Shown: piece by piece, positions 8,738 through 17,166 of the stretch | Layout: each line of letters begins with the position of its first letter | Position numbering within the stretch: the first letter of the stretch is position 1 | Assembly: GCA_019425015.1 (NCBI GenBank) | Contig: JAHYYJ010000012.1 | Coordinates: forward strand, 14,878 to 78,877 | Length of the DNA: 64,000 nt | Origin: Collinsella sp. | GTDB lineage: Bacteria; Actinomycetota; Coriobacteriia; Coriobacteriales; Coriobacteriaceae | Direction of reading: 5' to 3' | Program-made: the position numbers and the translations under genes | Notes under the pieces: model-generated | The model's input: only the letters and a program-made list of their open reading frames with translations | Database searches by the model: none | Told to the model about the DNA's origin: nothing

Positions 8738-11305
8738 TTATTTGCCCTTGGGCTTGCTGGCGTAGAACTTCTTCTTTTTGGGCTTGCCGGCGGGGGAGGG
8801 CTTGCCGTCGCCGCGCGGCCCTCGGTCGCCGGCCTGCGCGTGCGCGGGTGCTGCTGCGCGAGGCTTGCGGGCCTCGGGGTTGCGTAGTTCCTCGACGCGC
8901 TCGGCAATTTCCTCGGCGCTAAAGCCGACCTCGGCCATGGCGTCCTCGATGGGCAGGCGGCGCACGATGTAGCAGTGGTGCACCTTCTGGTTGCGCGCGA
9001 AGTCCTCGGGGATGGTCTGCGCCGTAATGTCCTCCAGCACGACGCCCGCGCGCGCGAGCTTGCGCGTTTCGGGGCGGAAGCCGCGCAGGTTGCAGCTAAA
9101 GATGGCATGGCCGCCCTGCGCGAGCAGGCGCGATACGCCAGCCAAAAGCTCAACATGGTCGCGCTGGACATCCCAGGTGCGACGGCCCATCTTGGACGAG
9201 TTCGAGAACGTGGGCGGGTCGACAAAGATCAGGTCCCAGCGGTTGCGCGTCTGGCGCTGGTCGCGAATCCAAGCGAGCACGTCGTCGCGCACAAAATGAT
9301 GCTGAGGCCCCACAAAGCCGTTCTGGCGCATGTTGCGCTCGGCCCAGTCCAGATAGGTATTGGAGAGGTCGACCGTCACGGTCTCCTCGACGCCGCCATC
9401 GGCCGCGTAGCAGGTGGCAGTGCCGGTGTAGGCAAACAGATTGAGGAAGCGGCGCGCCTGCTTGGCGTGCTCGCGCACCAGGTTGCGGGTGACGCGGTGG
9501 TCCAAGAAGATGCCGACGTCCAGGTAGTCGTCAAAGTTGACGGCAAAGGTGAGGCCGCCCTCTTCGATGAGCGGCAGGCGACGACGCGCGATATTGGCGC
9601 GCTCACCCGAGCCGCCCTTGCCGGCGCCCTGCTTGCCGTACTGCGAGCCGCCGCGCGAACGCATGCGGGCCTTGGCGTGCACATGCTCGGCGGGAACATC
9701 TAGGATGCGCGGCGCGATGGCCAGAATGTCGAGCATACGGGCCTGGGCCAGTGCGGGGTCGATGGTCTTGGGCGCGGCGTATTCGGCGATGACGAGCCAG
9801 CGGCCCGGCGTCTGCGGGCAACCCTCGTACAGGTCGATAGCGGCGGAGTAGTCGGGCAGGTCGGCATCGTAGACGCGGTAGCAGCTCACGCCCTCGCGCC
9901 TGGCCCACTTGCGGCGCAGACGGGCATTCTTGCGCAGGCGGTTGGCGAACTGCTCGGACTCGGGGATGAGCACGGGCAGCGGCTTGCCGTCGCCCAGGTC
10001 GAGCATGGCGGCAGGCTCGGGCATGGCGGAAGCGGCGGCTTCATCGTTGACTTCGTTGGCATCCGCAGCCTCGGCCTCGGCATCCGCACTGGTCGCAGCC
10101 TCAAACGCTGCGGCGGCGTGGTCGAGCGAAGGCCAGACTTCGACGGTCGCCTCTTCGTTGTTGGGCATGACGGCGATCGAGCGCTCGGGCTCGGTGTGGA
10201 GCGCGCGGGCCAGCAATCCGTCGCGGGTGAGCGCGGCGACCGGCGCCGCGGCAAGCTCGGGCGCGCGGCGCAACTCGCCGATGAGCGTCATGGTGTCATG
10301 CATGAGCGAAAGCGGTGTCTCGGTCGTATCCGCGACCACGGCGGCGCCGGCGACAGCGCCCGCGTGGTCCAGTACGGTGGCGGACTTGGCGGCGCAAAAA
10401 TCGACAAAGCGCTTGTAGCCGGCACATTTAACCATGCGCTCAGCGGTTTTGCGGGCGGCGGGGTCAACATCCACGGCCACGATGCGCGCCTGGCGCTCGC
10501 GCGCTGCCGCCTCGCGCCCGCGCGCCTCGGCAAGCAGCTGCTCCCACAGGGCGGCATCGTGCAGCTGCCAGCCCTCAAAGCCCCAGCGCTCGCGTGCGGC
10601 GCCCGGGGCGCGGTCGGTCAGAATGTTCACGGCCTCCAGCAGCAGACCGCCGCCGGCGCACGAGGCATCGATCAGCGTGGGAAGGGCTTCGTTCTCGTAA
10701 TCGTCGGCCGTCAGCTCGCGCTCGCATAGTGCGGTCCAGCCGACCTGCGCCAGCACCAGGGCGGCGTAGTCGGGGCGCAGCACGTGCGCGCCCTCGCCGG
10801 CGCGGGTCGCTGCGGGCGGTAGGCGTTTGAACAGCGGGTCGCCCGAAAGGTCCAGGCTGATGCTCGCGCGGCGCTGACGCAGCGAAAGCAGCAGGTGAAC
10901 ATCGGGATCGGCGGCGTCGACATCGGCGCGACGGCCCGTGGTTTCGGCCAAGCGGTCGCACAATGCGTCCTTGGCGCGCAGGGCCGAGAAGCGCGTGTTG
11001 CGCAGCTGCTCGGTCACGCCGCGGGCGGTAATGGCGATGGTGGCGCCGGGGCGGACGATGCTCTCCCAGGCGATGTCGTAAACGCTATCGTACAGTTCAT
11101 CGGCATCCTGCGCCTCAAAGCGCCCGAGTACCACGAACACGCGGCTCGCCAGGCGCGACCACAGACAGGCGCGGTAGCCTTCTTCGAGCTCGCCCTCAAA
11201 CGTAGCGCGGCCTTTCAGGCGGCGGACATGCGAAAGCCCGAGGCGTTTAAGCTCATCGGCGAGTGCGGACTCAAAGCCCTCGGGGCAGCTTGCGTAAAAT
11301 TCCAT
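8738..11305 (-). CDS. rlmL: RlmKL-like 23S rRNA methyltransferase with a degenerate RlmL domain
   Basis: An 855-residue protein (E. coli RlmKL is about 700). The order is THUMP domain (~1-165), a RlmL-type methyltransferase (~170-360), an Ala/Glu-rich insertion (~390-440), the RlmK-type methyltransferase (~480-800) and a Lys/Pro/Gly tail. RlmK has an intact FVDPPTFSNSSKM motif at 694-706. In the RlmL half the SAM loop reads DASCAGGG where the family has DPxCGSGT, and the catalytic NPPYG position reads ADTTETPLS (325-333). The m2G2445 activity is therefore probably lost while the m7G2069-type activity is kept. GAGAGGTCACC precedes the ATG. Confidence 0.85.
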   Translation of the reverse strand: MEFYASCPEGFESALADELKRLGLSHVRRLKGRATFEGELEEGYRACLWSRLASRVFVVLGRFEAQDADELYDSVYDIAWESIVRPGATIAITARGVTEQLRNTRFSALRAKDALCDRLAETTGRRADVDAADPDVHLLLSLRQRRASISLDLSGDPLFKRLPPAATRAGEGAHVLRPDYAALVLAQVGWTALCERELTADDYENEALPTLIDASCAGGGLLLEAVNILTDRAPGAARERWGFEGWQLHDAALWEQLLAEARGREAAARERQARIVAVDVDPAARKTAERMVKCAGYKRFVDFCAAKSATVLDHAGAVAGAAVVADTTETPLSLMHDTMTLIGELRRAPELAAAPVAALTRDGLLARALHTEPERSIAVMPNNEEATVEVWPSLDHAAAAFEAATSADAEAEAADANEVNDEAAASAMPEPAAMLDLGDGKPLPVLIPESEQFANRLRKNARLRRKWARREGVSCYRVYDADLPDYSAAIDLYEGCPQTPGRWLVIAEYAAPKTIDPALAQARMLDILAIAPRILDVPAEHVHAKARMRSRGGSQYGKQGAGKGGSGERANIARRRLPLIEEGGLTFAVNFDDYLDVGIFLDHRVTRNLVREHAKQARRFLNLFAYTGTATCYAADGGVEETVTVDLSNTYLDWAERNMRQNGFVGPQHHFVRDDVLAWIRDQRQTRNRWDLIFVDPPTFSNSSKMGRRTWDVQRDHVELLAGVSRLLAQGGHAIFSCNLRGFRPETRKLARAGVVLEDITAQTIPEDFARNQKVHHCYIVRRLPIEDAMAEVGFSAEEIAERVEELRNPEARKPRAAAPAHAQAGDRGPRGDGKPSPAGKPKKKKFYASKPKGK

Positions 11306-11380
11306 GGGTGACCTCTCTGGTTGCGTCGCTCCATTATATGATGGATGCTTCGTTTGCCCTTATCCTCGAAAGGAACCCAT

Positions 11381-12208
11381 ATGATTGATGCGTGTCCCGA
11401 ACCCGCTGTGCTCTTTTTTGACGTGGACGGCACGCTGACGTCGTTCGATCCCGACGATATGACCGATAAGGACTTTTCGGCGGTTCGCCCTTCGCAGACG
11501 GTGGTTGAGGCGTTCCATGCACTGCGCGATGCGGGGCACAAGGCGTTTATCTGCACGGGTCGTCCCCTGTGGCTCATCGCGGACAGTTTGCGTGCGCTCG
11601 ACCCCGCGGGCGTCGTTGCCATGGCGGGGGCCACGCTCGAGGTCGAGGGCCGCGTGGCACACGAGGACTGCATTGACGAGGACATTGTTGAGGAGCTCGC
11701 GCGTCGCATTACTGTGGCGGGCGGCGAGGCGTTGTTCGAGACGAACGGTGCCACCTATTCACTTGAGCCAGTTGGTGTCGAACAGTCATTTCTGCTAGGC
11801 GCCGGCGTGGTGCATGGCGTTGATCAGATGCGCGTCGATGGGCATTTGCGCGTAGGCAAGGTGTGCATTAACGCGTGCGACCTAGCTCGCGTAGCCAACG
11901 ACGATGGCTTTATCGAGCGCGAGTTTGAGCTGTGCAACACCGGTGGTCAGAATCGCGAGCTGAGCCCCAAGGGCATCGACAAGGGCGTGGGCGTGGCGCG
12001 AGCGCTGGAATACCTGGGTCGCACCGGCAACGCGCGCACCTTTGGCTTTGGCGATTCCGGCAACGATCTGGGTATGCTCGCCGCCGTCGAGACGGCTGTA
12101 GCCATGGGCAACGCCATGCCCGAGGTCAAGGCAGTCGCCGACTACGTGACCGACGATGTCGCACACGATGGCACCGTCACAGCGATGCAACATTTCGGCC
12201 TCATCTAA
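11381..12208 (+). CDS. HAD superfamily hydrolase, Cof-type
   Basis: A 275-residue haloacid-dehalogenase phosphatase. The first motif FFDVDGTLTSF carries the nucleophile and general acid Asp residues; motif II appears in FICTGRPLW; the C-terminal GFGDSGNDLGMLAAV supplies the Mg2+-binding acids. The cap domain sits between motifs II and III as in Cof/YidA proteins, which dephosphorylate sugar phosphates or cofactors. ATG 11381 was chosen because GAAAGGA lies just upstream. The substrate is not predictable. Confidence 0.85.
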   Translation: MIDACPEPAVLFFDVDGTLTSFDPDDMTDKDFSAVRPSQTVVEAFHALRDAGHKAFICTGRPLWLIADSLRALDPAGVVAMAGATLEVEGRVAHEDCIDEDIVEELARRITVAGGEALFETNGATYSLEPVGVEQSFLLGAGVVHGVDQMRVDGHLRVGKVCINACDLARVANDDGFIEREFELCNTGGQNRELSPKGIDKGVGVARALEYLGRTGNARTFGFGDSGNDLGMLAAVETAVAMGNAMPEVKAVADYVTDDVAHDGTVTAMQHFGLI

Positions 12209-12401
12209 TGAATCTCGCCTTCTGACGTTTGCTCAAACTGCGACTCTTTGCTTTTGCATGCTCAATCGATTTATCAATCCAAACACTGAGGTGTTTATAC
12301 CGTTCGCCGAGAAGATAAAAACCCGCAGTTCACGCCTTGATAAACGTAGGTAAAGTGTTTAGCAGTTTATCGGCCGTATGCTAACGAAAGGAATCAGGCA
12401 G

Positions 12402-13106
12402 ATGGCAATCAAGGTGTTCGCTGACGGTGCAAATCTCGAGGGCATGCTCGACATGTACGAGAACGGCAACGTTCAGGGTTTCACGACCAACCCGTCCCTT
12501 ATGAAGAAGGGCGGCGTGACGGATTACCGCGCGTTTGCCAAGGAGGTCCTGGCCCACATCACCGATGTGTCCGTGTCGTTTGAGGTCTTTGCCGACGACG
12601 TCGAGACCATGGAGGTCGAGGCCCGCGAGATCGCTACCTGGGCCGAGAACGTCTACGTCAAGATTCCGTGCGTGACCACCAAGGGTGAGTCCACCGCCGA
12701 GCTGGTGCGCAAGCTTTCGGCCGACGGCATCAAGGTCAACGTCACCACCATCTTTACGCCTACGCAGGTCGACGAGATGGTCGAGGCCGTTGATGCCGAG
12801 ACACCGTCCATCATCTCGCTCTTTGCCGGCCGCATCGCCGATACCGGCGTCGACCCCATTCCGTTTATGACGGAGTCGGTCAAGAAGGCCGCCGCCAAGC
12901 CCAACTGCGAGGTCCTGTGGGCATCCACGCGTGAGCTTATCAATATTTACCAGGCGGAAGGATGCGGTTGCCAGATCATCACGGTGCCCAACAGCATCCT
13001 GGCCAAGCGTAAGAACATCGGCCGTGACCCGTACGAGGTCTCGCTCGATACCGTGCGCGGTTTTGCCAAGGATATCGCCTCGCTCGGTTTCCATATCCTG
13101 CCGTAA
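12402..13106 (+). CDS. transaldolase / fructose-6-phosphate aldolase family protein
   Basis: A 234-residue class I aldolase of the short transaldolase family. The segment GFTTNPSLMKKGG is the family start motif, and Lys87 in NVYVKIPCV is the likely Schiff-base lysine. It would interconvert fructose 6-phosphate and other sugar phosphates, either as a pentose-phosphate transaldolase or as an F6P aldolase; the short form makes both possible. ATG 12402 follows AAAGGAATCAG. The gene is monocistronic. Confidence 0.88.
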   Translation: MAIKVFADGANLEGMLDMYENGNVQGFTTNPSLMKKGGVTDYRAFAKEVLAHITDVSVSFEVFADDVETMEVEAREIATWAENVYVKIPCVTTKGESTAELVRKLSADGIKVNVTTIFTPTQVDEMVEAVDAETPSIISLFAGRIADTGVDPIPFMTESVKKAAAKPNCEVLWASTRELINIYQAEGCGCQIITVPNSILAKRKNIGRDPYEVSLDTVRGFAKDIASLGFHILP

Positions 13107-13260
13107 CGCGAACGCTGGCTACATCGCGGGTTGTTCGCCCCGGCCTTTCCTTTCCCTATCGCTCACGCGCTTCGCGAGGGTCGCGCTAGGCAAAGGAAAG
13201 GCCGGGGCTGCCGACACGAACTTGCCGGTAGGTTGGTGATAGGCTTCCATATCCTGCCGT
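13089..13260. repeat. 16-bp direct repeat flanking a 70-bp hairpin
   Basis: TTCCATATCCTGCCGT occurs at 13089-13104, as the last codons of the aldolase gene, and again at 13245-13260. Between them lies the perfect-armed hairpin 13138-13207 (CCCCGGCCTTTCCTTT and its complement). The arrangement looks like a small insertion that duplicated the gene end, or a partial duplication of the gene 3' end. Confidence 0.55.
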
Positions 13261-13343
13261 GGACAAAGGTACCCCCGCCTGCGCCGTGCAAAATTGAGAG
13301 TATTCAGCAAGGTAAAGGCTTTTACCAGCTGGGTGAAGCATGG

Positions 13344-13398
13344 AACAGCCCCCGTTTTGGCTCTGATGACGCTAAAACGGGGGCTGTTTCTTGCTTTT
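13344..13398 (+). terminator. strong hairpin terminator
   Basis: AACAGCCCCCGTTTT (13344-13358) pairs with AAAACGGGGGCTGTT (13374-13388), followed by TCTTGCTTTTTC. The 380 bp between the aldolase and tex genes hold only this hairpin and the repeat at 13089-13260; I see no gene there. It can serve both converging transcripts. Confidence 0.75.
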
Positions 13399-13487
13399 TC
13401 GTCTCTGAGGGGCATCCGGAACGGTGGAATTTGCAGAATACTCGCGATTTTGCACGTCGCGAGAGGGGGGACCCTTGCTTTGGCGGT

Positions 13488-15635
13488 TTACTTCCCCTGC
13501 ACCATGGTGAGGGAGATCTTCTTGCGGTCGCGATCGACCTTTTCAACCCACACCTTGACCGTGTCACCGACGCGCACCACGTCGCTGGGGTGCTTGACGA
13601 AGCGGTTGGCCAGCTTGGAGATGTGCACGAGGCCGTCCTGGTGCACGCCCACGTCGACGAAGGCGCCAAAGTCCACAACGTTGCGCACCGTGCCCTTGAG
13701 TTCCATGCCGGGCTCCAGGTCGTCGATCGAAAGCGCCGAGCGGCTAAAGACCACCTCGGGCGCGTCGTCGCGCGGGTCGCGGCCGGGCTTCTTGAGCTCG
13801 TTGACGATGTCGATGAGCGTTAAGGTGCCGCAGTCCAGGTCGCTTGCCAGCGCCGAGATGCTGCCCAGGCGGCGCTCGATATCGGGCACGCCGCCGCGGC
13901 TGAGCTCGCTTGCCGCAACGCCGGCGCGCTCCAGGACGGCCGTGGCCACCTCGTAGCTTTCGGGGTGGACGCTTGTCGCGTCGAGCGGGTTCTTGCCGCC
14001 GCTGATGCGCAGGAAACCTGCGGCGTTGAGGTACGCCTTGGGTCCCAGCTTGGGGACCTTCTTGAGCTGGCGGCGATCGGTAAAGGCGCCGTTTTCCTCG
14101 CGGTAGGCCACGATGTTTTTGGCTACGCTCGGCGTAATGCCCGACACGTAGCCCAGCAGGCTTGCGCTCGCGGTGTTGACGTCGACGCCCACACGGTTGA
14201 CGACGTCTTCCACCACGTGGCCCAAGGTGCGCGAAAGCTCGGCCTGGTCAAGGTCGTGCTGGTACTGGCCAACGCCGATGGACTGGGGCGGAATCTTGAC
14301 GAGCTCTGCCAGCGGGTCTTGCAGACGGCGGCCCAGGCTCATGGCGCCACGTACGGTGACGTCCAGGTCGGGATATTCCTGGCTGGCGAGCTCGGAGGCG
14401 GAGTACACCGACGCGCCGGCCTCGTTGACGATGGTGTAGCGAAGGCTGGGTGCCTGCTCGGCAATAAACTCCGAGACGACTTCCTCGGTCTCGCGGCTGG
14501 CGGTGCCGTTGCCGATGACGATGGTGTTGACGCCGTCCTTCTTGACGAGGCGGGCGAGCTCGCGCTTGGTGCCGGCGACGTCGTGGCGCGGCTTGGTGGG
14601 ATAGACCACGCCGTGGTCGAGTAGCTTGCCGGTCTCGTCCATGACGGCGACCTTGCAGCCGGTGCGGTAGCCCGGGTCGAGAGCGAGCACGCGGGCGCCG
14701 CGCACGGGGCGTGCCGAGAGCAAGCCCTCGAGATTCTTGGCAAAGACGTTGATGGCCTCGGTCTGCGCACGAACGGTGAGTTTGGCGCGGGCCTCGCGCT
14801 CCAGCGAGGGGGCCATGAGGCGCTTGTAGCCATCGGCGATGGCGGCGTCAAAGACGGGAGCAAACACGCCCTGGCGACGGGGCCAGCGGCTGCCGAGGCG
14901 TGCCGTAGCGGCAGCGCCGTCGACGTTCACGCGCACGCGGAGCTTGCCCTCGCGCTCACCGCGGTCGATAGCCAGCACGCGGTGGTTGGGTATACGGCGC
15001 AGCGGCTCATCATAGCTGTAGTACGGCTCGTAGGGGGTCTTCTCGGCGGGGTCGGTGGCCTCGACGACGATGTCGGCGGTGTTTTGCGTAAAGGCGCGCA
15101 GGTCGGCGACGTTCTCGGGATCTTCGGCCACCGTCTCGGCCACGATGTCGGCGGCGCCGGCGAGCGCCTTTTCGGGCGTGTCGAAGCCGGCCTCCTCGTT
15201 GACGTAGTCCGCGGCGGCGTCGAGCGCGCTGCCCTTGGCCGAGGCCTGCATGATGATCATGTTGGCGAGCGGCTCCAGGCCGGCCTCGCGTGCCTTCTGC
15301 GCGCGGGTCATGCGCTTTTTGCGGTAGGGCTTGTAGAGGTCCTCGACACGCTGGAGCTGTGTGGCCTCGCGAATCTGTTGCTCGAGCTCGGGCGTGAGTT
15401 TGCCCTGGGCGCCGATGAGCAGAATGACGTCCTCTTTGCGCTGCTCAAGATTACGCAGGTAGGACAGGCGCTCGTCGAGCGCGCGCAGGGCGACATCGTC
15501 CATGCCGCCCGTGGCTTCCTTGCGGTAGCGCGAGATAAAGGGAATGGTGTTTCCCTCGTCGATGAGCTTGACGGCCGCCTCGACGTTGGCGGCCTTAAGG
15601 TTGAGCTCGCGCGCGAGCTGGGCGATAAGATCCAT
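13488..15635 (-). CDS. tex: Tex-family RNA-binding transcription accessory protein
   Basis: A 715-residue protein close to the family length (~720-780). It begins with the helical Tex N domain (GNTIPFISRYRKEATGGMDD), continues with the YqgF/RNase H-like domain (VLALDPGYRTGCKVAVMD), a helix-hairpin-helix region (LLGYVSGITPSVAKNIVAYR) and a C-terminal S1 domain (GMELKGTVRNVVDFGAFVDV). Tex binds RNA and influences transcription and stress tolerance in other bacteria. The ATG at 15635 is preceded by AAGGAG, whereas the longer open frame has no such site. Confidence 0.93.
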   Translation of the reverse strand: MDLIAQLARELNLKAANVEAAVKLIDEGNTIPFISRYRKEATGGMDDVALRALDERLSYLRNLEQRKEDVILLIGAQGKLTPELEQQIREATQLQRVEDLYKPYRKKRMTRAQKAREAGLEPLANMIIMQASAKGSALDAAADYVNEEAGFDTPEKALAGAADIVAETVAEDPENVADLRAFTQNTADIVVEATDPAEKTPYEPYYSYDEPLRRIPNHRVLAIDRGEREGKLRVRVNVDGAAATARLGSRWPRRQGVFAPVFDAAIADGYKRLMAPSLEREARAKLTVRAQTEAINVFAKNLEGLLSARPVRGARVLALDPGYRTGCKVAVMDETGKLLDHGVVYPTKPRHDVAGTKRELARLVKKDGVNTIVIGNGTASRETEEVVSEFIAEQAPSLRYTIVNEAGASVYSASELASQEYPDLDVTVRGAMSLGRRLQDPLAELVKIPPQSIGVGQYQHDLDQAELSRTLGHVVEDVVNRVGVDVNTASASLLGYVSGITPSVAKNIVAYREENGAFTDRRQLKKVPKLGPKAYLNAAGFLRISGGKNPLDATSVHPESYEVATAVLERAGVAASELSRGGVPDIERRLGSISALASDLDCGTLTLIDIVNELKKPGRDPRDDAPEVVFSRSALSIDDLEPGMELKGTVRNVVDFGAFVDVGVHQDGLVHISKLANRFVKHPSDVVRVGDTVKVWVEKVDRDRKKISLTMVQGK

Positions 15636-15740
15636 GAAACTCCTTGCGTTTAAGGTGCGTTTGCAGCACAGAGCTACCAAGGATACCACCTGCCACTTCG
15701 CTCAAAAAAGACTGTTTTGGCGCGGAACCACGAAAGCGGC

Positions 15741-15872
15741 CTATCTACTACGTTTGAACCGTGTGGGTCGACCATCCCCCGGTTTTCCGAAAATGCGCAA
15801 GCCGTTTACCTGCGGTTTTTATTTCGCGAAATTCGGTATGGATGAGGGTGATTGGTTAAACGTAGTAGATAG
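15741..15872. repeat. 132-bp long-range inverted repeat
   Basis: CTATCTACTACGTTTGAACC (15741-15760) is complementary to 15854-15872 with one bulged base. The ~93-bp interior has further short complementary runs. The 420-bp gap between tex and the next gene holds this element and the terminator at 15952; no coding sequence is apparent. Confidence 0.55.
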
Positions 15873-15951
15873 GCACATTTCGTGGCGAACGAATCAAGCT
15901 AAGGTGCAAAAAGTCCCCCGTCCCAGAAAAATCATTGGCAACGTAGCAAAA

Positions 15952-15983
15952 TGCCCCGCGGGCAGGAGGCTGCTCGCGGGGCA
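15952..15983 (-). terminator. terminator of the Gfo/Idh operon
   Basis: TGCCCCGCG and CGCGGGGCA arms around a CAG/CTG inner stem. Read on the minus strand it is followed by TTTTGCT, as expected for the operon ending at 16056. Confidence 0.75.
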
Positions 15984-16055
15984 AAGAAGAGGGGCTTATT
16001 TGTGGCGGACCGAGGGGCCCGGCATGGGGTTTCTGCCGCGGCCTGTCCTAAGGTG

Positions 16056-17096
16056 CTACAGCTCGACGAGCTGGCCGGTCTCGGCGGCCTCCTTGATGGC
16101 GTTGAGAAGCGTGAGCGTCTTGACGTTATCGGCGGGGGTTACGACGGGCTCAACTTCGCGGCGGACGACCTTCACAAAGTGCTTGAGCTGCATCTTGTGC
16201 GGCAGCGCCGGGTCGACGGCCGGAATCTCCATCTGCAGCGGCTTGTGCCAGTTGGAGGCGCCGTCGTAGGAGAACTGATGCAGGCGGGGCAGCGAAAGGG
16301 CACCCAAGGTTCCGCCGATAAAGTAGGCGTCGGCGTCGAAGGGGCGGTACTGCGGATCCTCGCGAGCGGTTGCCTCCCAGTTCCAGGGGCTGGCGGTGGC
16401 GTCGGAGATGGTCATGCTCGCAAGCGCGCCATCGGCAAAACGGACGTTGACCACGGCGGAGTCCTCGGTCTCAAAACCGCGGGCGGCGCTGGACTGCATG
16501 CCCTGGACGGCGACGGGCTCGCCCAGCAGGTAGCGGAGCAGGTCCACGTCGTGAACCAGGTTGACCAAGATCGGTCCGGCACCCTTCTTGCGGCGCCACT
16601 CGACATCGAAGTACTCGTCATTCTTATAGATCATGTAGTGGAAGCTCGACACGGTGAGCTTGCCCAGCTCGCCGGACTCGATGATCTCCTTGGCCTTGTT
16701 GACGAAGGGGTTGTGGCGACGGTGCTGACCCACGAGCACGGGCACGCCGGCGGTCTCGGCCTCGGCGGCGAAAGCCTGGGCATCCTCGAGGTCGTTGGAG
16801 ATCGGCTTTTCGACCAGCGGCACGATGTTGCGCTTCACGGCCTCGCGGGCAACGCCCAGATGCAGGTCGTTGGGGGTGGCGATGATGACGGCCTCGGGCT
16901 TGACCTCGTCCATCATCTGGGCGGGATCGGTGTAAAACGGCACGCCGGCGGCCTCGGCCGTGGCACGGGCGCCCTCAAAGGCGTCGGCGATGGCGACGAG
17001 CTCGGCCTCGGGCTCCTCGGTGACAAAGCGGATGTGGTTGCGGCCCATGGCGCCGGCGCCGATAACGGCAATGCGGACGGGGTTGAGCTCAGACAT
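16056..17096 (-). CDS. Gfo/Idh/MocA family NAD(P)-dependent oxidoreductase
   Basis: A 346-residue dehydrogenase. The Rossmann fingerprint VIGAGAMGRNHIRF is at the N terminus and the family motif VEKPIS lies near residue 105; the C-terminal domain is of the GFO_IDH_MocA_C type. Members oxidise myo-inositol, scyllo-inositol or other sugars and polyols. It is the last gene of a likely SDR-MFS-Gfo/Idh unit on the minus strand, suggesting catabolism of an imported polyol or sugar acid. The substrate cannot be fixed from sequence. Confidence 0.85.
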   Translation of the reverse strand: MSELNPVRIAVIGAGAMGRNHIRFVTEEPEAELVAIADAFEGARATAEAAGVPFYTDPAQMMDEVKPEAVIIATPNDLHLGVAREAVKRNIVPLVEKPISNDLEDAQAFAAEAETAGVPVLVGQHRRHNPFVNKAKEIIESGELGKLTVSSFHYMIYKNDEYFDVEWRRKKGAGPILVNLVHDVDLLRYLLGEPVAVQGMQSSAARGFETEDSAVVNVRFADGALASMTISDATASPWNWEATAREDPQYRPFDADAYFIGGTLGALSLPRLHQFSYDGASNWHKPLQMEIPAVDPALPHKMQLKHFVKVVRREVEPVVTPADNVKTLTLLNAIKEAAETGQLVEL

Positions 17097-17125
17097 TTCG
17101 ACTCCTTAATACTGGTGACCGGTGG

Positions 17126-17158
17126 AATGCGACAAAGGGACGGTCCCTCATGTCACAT
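17126..17158. repeat. degenerate GACAAAGGGAC hairpin
   Basis: AATGCGACAAAGGGAC / GTCCCTcaTGTCACAT, an imperfect member of the family at 4011, 35753 and 42470. It lies between the MFS gene and the oxidoreductase gene and may cause partial termination inside the operon. Confidence 0.55.
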
Positions 17159-17166
17159 CGGTAAAA

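Noticed and set aside
12209..12401. Leader or small RNA before the aldolase gene
   Set aside because: Only a weak dyad (AAACACTGAGGTGTTTA) and no clear promoter or structure.
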